A DNA stretch of 64,000 nt from Pelorhabdus rhamnosifermentans (GTDB taxonomy: Bacteria; Bacillota; Negativicutes; UMGS1260). The stretch spans positions 165,825 through 229,824 of the forward strand of contig NZ_JAHGVE010000006.1 of assembly GCF_018835585.1 (NCBI RefSeq), read 5' to 3'. The position numbers and the translations under genes were made by a program. Shown here piece by piece: positions 35,232-44,082 of this stretch. A model generated the notes under the pieces. That model did not search any database, was not told the origin of the DNA, and was given only the letters and a program-made list of their open reading frames with translations. Each line of letters begins with the position of its first letter. The stretch's first letter is position 1.

Positions 35232-36511
35232 AGAGATGTCACTCCTTTCCAGCCGTCAGATAGCAGAGAGCCTAAACTGACGTTATTTTTAACGATGCCA
35301 AGCATAGCCTTCGACAATTTTGGGGGAACGCTTCCATCCACAGCAAACAGATAATGCATCATATCATTTGCTAACTTAGGGTATTCCGTAAACATCCGTG
35401 GAATTTCCAGTAACTTCGGATAGCTCTGATACACCTTCATAGTGGGGATGAGATCTCGTTCAATATTTTCCATATATCTCGGTCCTACTTCGGCGGACGT
35501 ACGCGCTTCAAGAATCGCCTTGGCCACTGCTATCCCACTCCAGATAGCCAGATCCATACCGCGTATGGTATTTCCCATATTAATCACAAAGCCTGCGGCA
35601 TCACCAATGACGACCAACCCGTCACGATATAGTTGTTGGGGAAGACCAACAAAGCCCAGCTCGTTAACAAGATGAGCTGCATATTCGACCGTTTTCCCAC
35701 CGTCCAGGAGCGGGTAGACAGCAGGATGCATTTTAAATTCTTGCATCAGAGTATGAAGTTTTTTCCGCTGGTTACCCAGTCCTCGGGAATTAACTACCAG
35801 TCCTAATGATAGGCTGGATTTGTTTGTATAAAGGAAGCCACCGCCACTAATTCCATTGGAAACACCAACAAAGAGACGGGTCGCACCTTCACCCGCTTGC
35901 AGTCCAAAGCGGGAATTAATGACTTCTTCAGGCAGTTCAATCATTTCTTTCACACCCACGCCGACTTCACGACTGGTTAAATCATTGCGGAGTCCGGCCT
36001 GTTGGGCCATAAAGCTATTCACACCGTCGGCTGCAATAACTGTGTCAGCGAACATTTCTTCACCAGCCGCATCAACGCCGACGATTTTACCATTTTTCTC
36101 CATGATTTTATCCACATGGATTCCTGTGACAATCATCGCACCCGCCTCTTCTGCCTTTCCTGCCAACCAATCATCAAAAACAGAACGTAAAATTGAGTAA
36201 GACTGGGGAATTCCTTCTTTAAAGCTATAGTCTGTATAATCCAGCGTCATGCCACCTGTTGCACTGACCATGGTAATCTGTTCTTTCACAATGGCCCGTT
36301 CAAGAGGTGCCTCAGCCAGCAATTCCGGACCGAGCAAGCTGAGCAAGGAATAGACATATAATCTTCCACCTGTCATGTTTTTATTCCCGCAAGCTGTACC
36401 TCTCTCAATAAGGACAACCTCTTTACCCGCCTTCGCCAATACATAAGCTGCAGCCAGTCCAGCTAGTCCACCGCCAACAATGATGACGTCCAGTTTTTCT
36501 TCATCGCTCAT
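35228..36511 (-). CDS. fixC: FAD-dependent oxidoreductase FixC
   Basis: 427 residues of the ETF-QO family. The Rossmann FAD site is DVIIVGGGLAGLAAAYVLAKAG, then RGTACGNKNMTGGRLYVYS, and VIGDAAGFVINMGNTIRGMDLAIWSG near residue 295. FixC normally forms a complex with FixAB electron-transfer flavoprotein and FixX. FixAB is absent here, so the partner must be encoded elsewhere. A 346-bp gap and a strong terminator separate it from the TSUP gene. Confidence 0.92.
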   Translation of the reverse strand: MSDEEKLDVIIVGGGLAGLAAAYVLAKAGKEVVLIERGTACGNKNMTGGRLYVYSLLSLLGPELLAEAPLERAIVKEQITMVSATGGMTLDYTDYSFKEGIPQSYSILRSVFDDWLAGKAEEAGAMIVTGIHVDKIMEKNGKIVGVDAAGEEMFADTVIAADGVNSFMAQQAGLRNDLTSREVGVGVKEMIELPEEVINSRFGLQAGEGATRLFVGVSNGISGGGFLYTNKSSLSLGLVVNSRGLGNQRKKLHTLMQEFKMHPAVYPLLDGGKTVEYAAHLVNELGFVGLPQQLYRDGLVVIGDAAGFVINMGNTIRGMDLAIWSGIAVAKAILEARTSAEVGPRYMENIERDLIPTMKVYQSYPKLLEIPRMFTEYPKLANDMMHYLFAVDGSVPPKLSKAMLGIVKNNVSLGSLLSDGWKGVTSL

Positions 36512-36780
36512 AAATAATCAATCTCCTTTGTGGTTTATGCCCGCTTGATTACCTGCTGTAATCAAAAACCAGATAATGTTCTATCAACTTCATCAAAGAT
36601 GATGGTTCCAACCTTAAACGTTTCAAACGCTTTTACTTGTATCGCAGATCGTATCCCGCCTAAATAGCAACCAATCCAAAAAATACTTTTTAAATTTTTA
36701 TTGTACAATATTAATTTAACATTAAACTATGAATATCTCGTGAAGAAATTATGCAATTTTTAAGATTGAGGAATTTACTC
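36512..36780. other. intergenic region upstream of fixC
   Basis: No ORF or RNA gene is seen. It is very AT-rich around 36690-36740, with TACAAT (minus) as a possible -10 but no convincing -35. It should hold the fixCX promoter. Confidence 0.3.
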
Positions 36781-36838
36781 ATGATAAAAAACAGACTGAA
36801 TTTATCTTACAAGATAAATTCAGTCTGTTTTTTATCAT
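36781..36838. terminator. perfect 28-bp-arm bidirectional terminator
   Basis: Two arms (36781-36808 and 36811-36838) are exact complements around an AC loop, with runs of A and T inside them so that both strands read a stem followed by Ts. It ends the TSUP transcript. Confidence 0.8.
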
Positions 36839-36857
36839 AATTTCAGCTATAGCCCTG

Positions 36858-37616
36858 CTAAGCTGCAAAAAGCAAGCGCACTCCAAGTGCAAAAAGTGCT
36901 AGTGACAACAAAGTCAAAATCAGCTTTGATTTAGCTTTGACAGACAAAAAGGCGCCGAATTGTGCACCCGCTACAGCTCCACCGCCAATAAATAAAGCAG
37001 GTCCCATTAAAATATTTCCAAGAAAAAAATGTACAGCCACGCCAAAGAAACTAGATATGGCCAAAACAAAATGCGAGGTGGCTGTGGCAATATGTGTAGG
37101 AAAAGCCAACAGGAATATCATTGCAGGCACATGAATAATACCGCCGCCAATTCCTAAAATACTCGATAAAAACCCGACAAAAGCACTAAGAATAACACCC
37201 AAAGTTCGATTATAAGTAAAGGTAGCCTTATCAAAATCCTCTTGCTCACCTTTCTTTGACGGGCGAAAATACATCAAAAGTGCCATAATCATCAGAAGAA
37301 TACCAAAAGTAATACGAAAACCAGAGCCAGTAAAATATTCTGCTAAATAACTACCAATAATAGCCCCTGGCAGAGTAGCCAAACTAAACCGAATGGCTGC
37401 ATCATAATATACTTTTTTTTGTCTAATATAAGCGATTGACCCCGAAAGGGCATTTAAAAATACGACAGTGAGCGACGTACCAATGGCTTGCTGCGGTGCC
37501 CAGTTAAAAATCAATAAAAAAATAGGAATTAAAATAACTCCTCCGCCAATACCGACGAGCGTTCCAAATGTCCCTATTGCAAAACCTAAAACAAGATATG
37601 CTAACATCGATACCAC
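36858..37616 (-). CDS. TSUP family sulfite/sulfoacid exporter (TauE/SafE type)
   Basis: 252 residues and seven to eight helices. The duplicated motif GFAIGTFGTLVGIGGGVILIPIFLL and GFLSSILGIGGGIIHVPAMIFLL is diagnostic of TauE/SafE. It exports or imports sulfur-containing organic anions such as sulfoacetate or thiosulfate. It starts at GTG 37616 after AGGAGGGTTATTT. Monocistronic, with no sulfonate genes next to it, although an SsuABC-like importer lies further left. Confidence 0.88.
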   Translation of the reverse strand: MVSMLAYLVLGFAIGTFGTLVGIGGGVILIPIFLLIFNWAPQQAIGTSLTVVFLNALSGSIAYIRQKKVYYDAAIRFSLATLPGAIIGSYLAEYFTGSGFRITFGILLMIMALLMYFRPSKKGEQEDFDKATFTYNRTLGVILSAFVGFLSSILGIGGGIIHVPAMIFLLAFPTHIATATSHFVLAISSFFGVAVHFFLGNILMGPALFIGGGAVAGAQFGAFLSVKAKSKLILTLLSLALFALGVRLLFAA

Positions 37617-37866
37617 AAATAACCCTCCTAAAATCCGTTCAGCGTAATATTTTCCTTTCTCCTAATGCCTGTCGCCTCCAGTTTCCGCATAATTAAACTA
37701 GCTAAACCAACCTAAAAACATTTCAGACACTCAGAACATCCTAGTCTTATTGCGATAACAGCTTTCGACAAGAATTCTTAAAGATTTCACAGACATTTCT
37801 ATTATACATGGTCATTTTAAAAATGGTTATTTTTTTTCAATTTTTATTTGCAAACCGCCTGTTATG

Positions 37867-38159
37867 CTAAATATCCTTCAGCTGAGCTAATCTGGTAAAA
37901 AAGCTACGATAAGCCCAATAACTGGCGAAAAGAACCGTAGCAGATACATTACCTGCCAACATAAAAGCGACCATTATCTGATATTTAATCGCTGCGTCAG
38001 GTAAGGTACTGTACAGATTTTTATAAAGTAATCCCAGCGCAACCATGGAATTACCCACAAGCATACCACTAATGGGAATGACTTCACTTGAACCATAAAA
38101 ATCATCATGAGTGCCGTAAACGATCCAGAATAAGCAAGAAGCAGTGTTGTCGTCGTCAT
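37867..38159 (-). pseudogene. remnant of a FetB/UPF0014 iron-export permease gene
   Basis: Two frames carry pieces of one family. The upstream frame reads LLLAYSGSFTALMMIFMV and then slips. The downstream frame picks up VIPISGMLVGNSMVALG and ends with AAIKYQIMVAFMLAGNVSATVLFASYWAYRSFF, the FetB C-terminus. The central part between them is missing, and so is the N-terminus. There is at least one frameshift plus an internal deletion, so it is not functional. No FetA ATPase lies beside it. Confidence 0.75.
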
Positions 38160-38217
38160 GGTACCAACAACATTACAAGCAAGCGATGTACAACAACTAA
38201 CTGTTCATATATAAATA

Positions 38218-38249
38218 GCCGGACGAAAACAAAATCGTTTTCGTCCGGT
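38218..38249. terminator. terminator after the RND pump operon
   Basis: CCGGACGAAAAC and GTTTTCGTCCGG with an AAAATC loop form a 12-bp stem, 13 bp beyond the RND gene stop on the minus strand. T-rich sequence is on both sides. Confidence 0.75.
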
Positions 38250-38262
38250 TATCTTTGTTTTT

Positions 38263-41200
38263 TTACAGTGAAGAAGGTTCGGAAGGACTTACATCTTTCT
38301 TCGGTTTATGCAGTTTTTCCGTAATCCAGTGTTCTACGAAAACAAAAAGCATTGGAATAAGAAATATACCAAGGGTCGTAGCCATAAGCATACCGCCGAC
38401 AACCGCTGTACCCATAGAATTTCTTGCCCCAGCACCAGCACCTGTTGCAATTGCCAGAGGAATACATCCGATAATAAACGCCAACGATGTCATAATAATC
38501 GGTCTGAGACGAAGCTTCGCCGCCTCAATAGCAGCTGAAACCGGATTCATTCCCTTATCGACACGCACCTTGGCAAATTCAACAATAAGAATGGCATTTT
38601 TTGCAGCCAATCCAATGAGCATGATTAACCCAATCTGCATATAAATGTTATTTTCTAAATGACGAACATACTGGAATAAGAAGGCTCCAAATATTCCTGT
38701 CGGTACGGAAAGAAGAATCGCCAGCGGAACACTCCAACTCTCGTAAAGCGCTGCCAAACACAAAAATACGAAAAACAGCGAAAAACCAAAAATAATTGGA
38801 GCCCGGCCGCCGGAAATTTTTTCCTCACGACTTTGATCTTCCCATTCATAACTAAAATTAGCCGGCAGCGTTTGAGCGGCGACTTCTTCTAATGCCGTCA
38901 TCGTCTGCCCGGAACTATAGCCTGATGCCGGATTGCCACCAAGCTTAACGGCCCGATATCCATTATACCGCTGAATAACAGAAGGACCTGTTGTTTTTTC
39001 GGATTTAACCAAAGTATTTAATGGCACCATCGTTCCTGATGACGTCCGAACAAAGAAGTAACGAATATCTTCAGCATTATTTCTAAATTGCGGTTGAGCT
39101 TGAATAGTCACTTTATAGGTTCGGCCAAATTTATTAAAATCATTGACTTCCATCCCACCAAGGAAAACCTGCAAAGCATTATAAACGTCATCAACAGCAA
39201 TCCCTAATGTTTTAGCCTTTTCACGATCAACGACATATTTATAGCTAGGAGTATTGATGCTATAGTTCGAATAAATCATTCCTATCTCCGGCCGCTGATG
39301 CGCCGCCGCAATAAAGGCTTTAGATATTTGATCAATCTCTTCGTCCGTATGTCCGCCGCGATCTTCCAGCATCAGAGTAAAACCACCTGTTGATCCAATG
39401 CCAGGCAATGCGGGTGGATCAAATGCCATTGTCGTCGCTTCTGGAACATGACTGCCCTCTATCATGGTATTTAAGATTTGATGATCCACTTTTAAATTGG
39501 CTGTTTGGCGTTCAGCCCACGGCTTCAGTCGAGTAAAAACTATCGCCGCATTGGACTTACCTGCACCGGCCAAAATATCATAGCCGTCAACAAGCATCGT
39601 ATCCTCAACACCTGGCTGCGAACGAATAAGGCTAGCAATTTTAGTACCCGCGTCATGAGTACGGTTCAAACTTGCCGCCTCAGGCAAATTAATCTGCGAA
39701 ATGTAGTAACCTTGATCTTCACTCGGAACGTAAGATGAAGGAATTACACGATAAAGCCCGAGAATGCAGACAAACAGGATTCCTACGAATACAAGACCCA
39801 GTATCGACCTTTTCAACAGTCGAGTGACGCCGTTACCGTAACTCTCGACAAGCCGTTCAAACCAGTCATTAAAGTTATCAAAAAACTTCGCTAATTGTCC
39901 TGAATGAGCATCTGGATTATAAGGCTTCAGAATTAAAGCGCACAGAGCTGGTGTTAAAGATATTGCTACCAGTGCTGATAAAGCCATGGACACAGTAATC
40001 GTCAAAGCAAATTGTTTATAAAGCACACCCGTTGTTCCGCCATAAAAAGCCACCGGAATAAACACCGCAGCCAAAACAAAGGCGATTGCAATAACCGGTC
40101 CGGAAACTTCCTCCATCGCTCGAATCGTAGCGTCACGGGGACTCAGTCCTGTAAAACGAATATGATGTTCCACCGCTTCAATGACAACAATGGCATCGTC
40201 CACTACGAGTCCAATTGCAAGCACCATGGCAAACAAAGTTAAGGTATTAATAGTAAAGCCTAACACCACGAAGGCACCAAAAGTACCAATTAACGAAATA
40301 GGCACAGCCAGCATGGGTATAAGCGTTGCTCGCCAGTTTTGCAAAAACAGAAAGACTACCATCAATACTAGCAACATGGCTTCAACAAAAGTAATGGCTA
40401 CTTCCTTCATCGATTCGCGAACAAATTCAGTAGTATCAACAACCACTTTATACTGCAAATCATTAGGAAATTTTTTAGCAGCCTCGGCAATAACCCGTTT
40501 GCATTCGGTAACAGTATCCAAAATGTTCGCACCCGTTGTCAGCCGAATCGCAAAAGCTGCAGCTGGTTTCCCATTCTGTTCTGAATCAAAGGAATAACTC
40601 CTGCCACCTAAATTGACATCTGCTACATCACCCAGACGAACTAATGTACCGTCTGTTTTGGACCGAAGAATGATTTTCTTGAATTCTTCCGGATCAGACA
40701 GACGTCCCTGCACCCGCGCGGTATATTGAAATTGTTGGTCATCTGGTGAAGGCTGCTGACCAATGGTTCCTGCCGGAGCCTGTACATTCTGATCGTTAAT
40801 GGCATTAGAAACATCCGTTGCAGTCAAGCCAAGCTGTGCCATTTTATCCGGTTTGAGCCAAATACGCATACCAAAGTCAGTGCCGAATTCGGTAATATCG
40901 CCGACGCCTTTGATACGCTTGAGATCTTCAATCATGTACAGGCTAGCATAATTCTTCAAAAAAACCTTGTCATAAGAACTATTCGGTGAATAAAGTGAGA
41001 AGACCATCGCCATATCCGGTGATACTTTAGTTGTAGTAACTCCGTACTGCGTAACAGACAATGGCAAGGACGCATTAGCCTGAGCCACCCTATTTTGTGT
41101 TCCTACGGCATCAATGTCCCCATTGGTCCCTAAATCAAATTTAACATTGAGTGAATAGGAACCATTATCAGTACTGGTAGACAACATGGATATCATGTTT

Positions 41201-41418
41201 TCGACACCATTAACCTTGAGTTCAATTAATTGGGCTATCGTTTGTTCTACTACCTGAGCATTGGCCCCCACATACGTCGCACTGACTGTCGCCTGAGGCG
41301 GCGTAATTTGCGGATACTGAGCCACAGGCAAGCTAAACGCTGAAACAAGACCTGCGACAGAGATAATAATCGCTAATACGATAGCGAATATAGGACGTTC
41401 AATAAAAAACTTCGACAA
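38263..41418 (-). CDS. RND multidrug efflux transporter, HAE1 family (AcrB-like)
   Basis: 1051 residues, full length for AcrB/MexB. It has 12 helices with two large periplasmic loops. The opening FIERPIFAIVLAIIISVAGLVSAFSLPVAQYPQITPP is classical. GLVVDDAIVVIEAVEHHI in the fourth helix contains the paired Asp residues of the proton relay. It starts at TTG 41418 with AGGGGGCG before it. It couples proton entry to drug export with the adaptor encoded just upstream. No outer-membrane TolC gene is in the window, so that part is encoded elsewhere. Its presence implies an outer membrane. Confidence 0.95.
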   Translation of the reverse strand: MSKFFIERPIFAIVLAIIISVAGLVSAFSLPVAQYPQITPPQATVSATYVGANAQVVEQTIAQLIELKVNGVENMISMLSTSTDNGSYSLNVKFDLGTNGDIDAVGTQNRVAQANASLPLSVTQYGVTTTKVSPDMAMVFSLYSPNSSYDKVFLKNYASLYMIEDLKRIKGVGDITEFGTDFGMRIWLKPDKMAQLGLTATDVSNAINDQNVQAPAGTIGQQPSPDDQQFQYTARVQGRLSDPEEFKKIILRSKTDGTLVRLGDVADVNLGGRSYSFDSEQNGKPAAAFAIRLTTGANILDTVTECKRVIAEAAKKFPNDLQYKVVVDTTEFVRESMKEVAITFVEAMLLVLMVVFLFLQNWRATLIPMLAVPISLIGTFGAFVVLGFTINTLTLFAMVLAIGLVVDDAIVVIEAVEHHIRFTGLSPRDATIRAMEEVSGPVIAIAFVLAAVFIPVAFYGGTTGVLYKQFALTITVSMALSALVAISLTPALCALILKPYNPDAHSGQLAKFFDNFNDWFERLVESYGNGVTRLLKRSILGLVFVGILFVCILGLYRVIPSSYVPSEDQGYYISQINLPEAASLNRTHDAGTKIASLIRSQPGVEDTMLVDGYDILAGAGKSNAAIVFTRLKPWAERQTANLKVDHQILNTMIEGSHVPEATTMAFDPPALPGIGSTGGFTLMLEDRGGHTDEEIDQISKAFIAAAHQRPEIGMIYSNYSINTPSYKYVVDREKAKTLGIAVDDVYNALQVFLGGMEVNDFNKFGRTYKVTIQAQPQFRNNAEDIRYFFVRTSSGTMVPLNTLVKSEKTTGPSVIQRYNGYRAVKLGGNPASGYSSGQTMTALEEVAAQTLPANFSYEWEDQSREEKISGGRAPIIFGFSLFFVFLCLAALYESWSVPLAILLSVPTGIFGAFLFQYVRHLENNIYMQIGLIMLIGLAAKNAILIVEFAKVRVDKGMNPVSAAIEAAKLRLRPIIMTSLAFIIGCIPLAIATGAGAGARNSMGTAVVGGMLMATTLGIFLIPMLFVFVEHWITEKLHKPKKDVSPSEPSSL

Positions 41419-41430
41419 ATGAGACGCCCC

Positions 41431-42609
41431 CTACTGTTGAGCCGGAGCCTGTAATTCTTCCGGTCCAATCATTGTTATACTTAAAGAAGTTCCCGGCTGC
41501 GCTTTTTGGGTTCCGTCTACAACGACACGATCTCCGGCCGTCAGTCCCTCTTGAACTACCCAGTAACCATTGACCTTTTGTCCTAAGGTAACAGGACGAG
41601 ACTCTGCCTTATCCCCTTCACCGACAACTGTTACAAAGGATTTACCTAACAATTGCTGCACAGCACGCTCAGGTACAAGCAAAGCCCCGGGAATTGTTTC
41701 ACCTTGTGCAACAATACGGGCAAACATGCCTGGAACAAGCATATGCTGCGGATTATCAAATGTTGCCTTAATCGTCAAGGTCCCTGTATCCTGTGCCATT
41801 CCTCTGTCCACTTGCGTTACTCTGCCACGCAAGGGATATTGCGTCCCATTACTAAGCACTAAGGTAAGCTCACCAAACCATTCACTTGGTGAACCGCCAT
41901 TGCCACGCTGGGCAAATTTCAAATATTCATTTTCACTCATACTAAATTGTACAAAAACAGGATCAATAGATGATAACGTCGCCATCGTCGTTGCTCCGGC
42001 TGTTACAAAACTGCCAATACTTAAATCATTCGTATCAATTCGGCCATCAATGGGTGCCACGATGACTGAATCCTGTAAATCAGCCTCAGCCTGCTGTACT
42101 TTGGCTTGATTGGCTTCTACAGCTGCCTCATTTTGCGTGGCTGCTGAGGCGGACTGATCCGCTGTTTGCTGCGAGATGGCGTTTTGCGCGGCTAATTGCT
42201 GATAACGCTGCGCATCTAATTGGGAGTTACTTAACGCGGCTTGAGACTGAGCCAGTTGAGCACGCGCCGTAAGCAAAGCTGCATTTGTTTGACGATTGTC
42301 AATTTCAAATAAACTCTGACCTTGTTGCACGAAATCTCCGCCATTCACCATTTTGGCAACAATGTTACCAGAAACCTTGGCTTGAACTTTCACTTCGTTT
42401 TTAGCCACGACTTGACCGACAAAATCATATGTAATAGGCGTATCCTGTTGAATCACCTGCATGGCCTTCACTTCTACTGTCTTAGGACCCATCTGAGGCT
42501 TCTGACCACAGCCACTAACTAAAAGTACAACTAATAACAAACAAACTAAATACCATTTTCGATTGAAATTAAAGTAAGCTATTTTCTCCACCTCCAAAAT
42601 TTCTTCCAT
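41431..42609 (-). CDS. RND periplasmic adaptor lipoprotein (AcrA-like)
   Basis: Up to 392 residues. Lipobox LLVSGC near residue 34, then the lipoyl/barrel-sandwich core split by a coiled-coil hairpin (LLTARAQLAQSQAALSNSQLDAQRYQQLAAQNAISQQTADQSASA). The beta-barrel and membrane-proximal domains follow. The start is odd: the ATG at 42609 has its nearest SD about 24 bp away, while a strong GGAGGTGG lies inside the frame just before ATA GCT TAC, with no standard start codon. A rare ATA start is possible. 29 bp from tetR and 12 bp from the pump gene, so one operon. Confidence 0.9.
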   Translation of the reverse strand: MEEILEVEKIAYFNFNRKWYLVCLLLVVLLVSGCGQKPQMGPKTVEVKAMQVIQQDTPITYDFVGQVVAKNEVKVQAKVSGNIVAKMVNGGDFVQQGQSLFEIDNRQTNAALLTARAQLAQSQAALSNSQLDAQRYQQLAAQNAISQQTADQSASAATQNEAAVEANQAKVQQAEADLQDSVIVAPIDGRIDTNDLSIGSFVTAGATTMATLSSIDPVFVQFSMSENEYLKFAQRGNGGSPSEWFGELTLVLSNGTQYPLRGRVTQVDRGMAQDTGTLTIKATFDNPQHMLVPGMFARIVAQGETIPGALLVPERAVQQLLGKSFVTVVGEGDKAESRPVTLGQKVNGYWVVQEGLTAGDRVVVDGTQKAQPGTSLSITMIGPEELQAPAQQ

Positions 42610-42638
42610 TCATGCACACTAAACGTGCTCTTTCCCTC

Positions 42639-43223
42639 CTAATTATTGATTTCTATGTTATTTGATTCGTGAGGAATCAAACCATAAATTAAGATATCAA
42701 TCATATAATCGCGGGCTTTATCAACAGAAACATTATTCTCAGCTAAAAACTGATAATCCACAATTTCATTCATTGTACCTCTAATCATCTTCTCAAATAC
42801 CGGTAAGTAAACCCAACGAATTTCTCGCGTCTTGACACCTAATTCCAGAAAATCCGTAACAATTAAATATTGTTTTTCAAAAATTTCATCAAGCTTTTTG
42901 ATAGACCGCGTACAAAAAAATCGTTTAATTTCAATACATTTTTTGTCATCGAGAGGAGAAAACAACGTTGACTGTGTAGTAAGGACTTTCTTGAGTTTTT
43001 CCTGATAAGTTAATTGCTCATCAGCAATCACAGCCAATCTTTTTTTGTTCGCATCTTCTAATATAGCCTCAATAATTGAATAAACTAAGGCTTCCTTAGA
43101 TTCAAAATGTTCATAAAGCGAACGCTTACTTACACCAACTCGGCGGGCTAAAGCACTCATCGTAAATTTCATTCCTTTTTCGCGAATCTCTTCCACTGCA
43201 CCCATCATAATTCGTTCTCTCAT
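42639..43223 (-). CDS. TetR family repressor of the RND pump operon
   Basis: 194 residues. The N-terminal HTH spans about residues 10-55 (EIREKGMKFTMSALARRVGVSKRSLYEHFESKEALVYSIIE), and the C-terminal ligand domain is family-typical but unassigned. It is first in the tetR-adaptor-pump operon and probably represses its own promoter. A candidate operator lies at 43265-43290. Confidence 0.9.
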   Translation of the reverse strand: MRERIMMGAVEEIREKGMKFTMSALARRVGVSKRSLYEHFESKEALVYSIIEAILEDANKKRLAVIADEQLTYQEKLKKVLTTQSTLFSPLDDKKCIEIKRFFCTRSIKKLDEIFEKQYLIVTDFLELGVKTREIRWVYLPVFEKMIRGTMNEIVDYQFLAENNVSVDKARDYMIDILIYGLIPHESNNIEINN

Positions 43224-43264
43224 GCTCTCACCTCCACCTGTGATCCGCTATAAATAAAACCAGT

Positions 43265-43290
43265 GATACCAAAACGGTGCTTCTGGTACC
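43265..43290. promoter_or_regulatory. candidate TetR operator
   Basis: GATACCA-N12-TGGTACC, an inverted repeat with one mismatch, lies 40-65 bp before the tetR start, where an autoregulatory operator would be expected. Confidence 0.4.
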
Positions 43291-43399
43291 AATGACTTTA
43301 TTGTACGATGTAAAATATTTCATGTCAACTTAATTTATTATTAAATAAATTAATCTCGAAAGCAAAACATAAATAGGTCTTATTTAAGATAAAAACAAT

Positions 43400-43435
43400 A
43401 AAAAAACTACTCGCCGGACAAAACGACAAGTAGTC
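43400..43435 (-). terminator. terminator after the CBS gene
   Basis: ACTACT/AGTAGT with complementary inner bases (CGACAA.. TTGTCG-type region), followed on the minus strand by TTTTTT. Confidence 0.6.
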
Positions 43436-43460
43436 TAACATTTGTTCAATCAACAGGATA

Positions 43461-43907
43461 TCACCCAAGCAATGCTCTTATAATATCGGCACGACTAACG
43501 ATCCCCAATATCTTATGGTCTTTCACCACAGGTACTCGTTTAATGCCATGTGCAATCATCAGCTTCACGACTTCATCCATATCAGCATTTTCTCCAACCG
43601 TAATCACTTTGGCTGTCATCATTTCGCAGGCCTTTCCAGCCATAAGTTTCTTGAAATCTTCATCGTAACGCTGTACGCCATTATAATAAATAATGGCTCC
43701 CAAAATATTTACAAAGTGAGGAATTCTGGGATTTGTCTCCTTATGTAAAAGATCTCCCTCCGTGACAATCCCCACAAGATTCTCTTCATTGTCTACAACA
43801 GGTACACCTGAAATTTTTTGATCAAGAAGTATCTGGGCGATTTCTCGAATGGTCGCGTGTTCATTCACAGTAACGACTTCTTTTTTCATAATGTCTTGAG
43901 CTTTCAT
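43461..43907 (-). CDS. tandem CBS domain protein
   Basis: 148 residues from the ATG at 43907, supported by GAGGAGTG. The two CBS repeats are IMKKEVVTVNEHATIREIAQILLDQKISGVPVVDNEENLVGIVTEGDLL and MMTAKVITVGENADMDEVVKLMIAHGIKRVPVVKDHKILGIVSRADII, with the conserved VVD/G-I-T/S-x-x-D ends that bind adenosyl ligands. No effector domain is attached. Such stand-alone pairs sense AMP/ATP or SAM energy state. Target unknown. Confidence 0.88.
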   Translation of the reverse strand: MKAQDIMKKEVVTVNEHATIREIAQILLDQKISGVPVVDNEENLVGIVTEGDLLHKETNPRIPHFVNILGAIIYYNGVQRYDEDFKKLMAGKACEMMTAKVITVGENADMDEVVKLMIAHGIKRVPVVKDHKILGIVSRADIIRALLG

Positions 43908-44082
43908 AACCATCACTCCTCACTTATCGTATAACTTCTCCATTATTGTTAATAATTCGCTTTCAAGCAGGTTGAATTCCTTTATTTTTATGTTAACTTA
44001 ATGAACTTATTGTCTTGACGGAAAAAGAAAAAAGTGGGAACATAATATTAAATGAATTTATCCTTTTGGGAGAGGATGTAAC

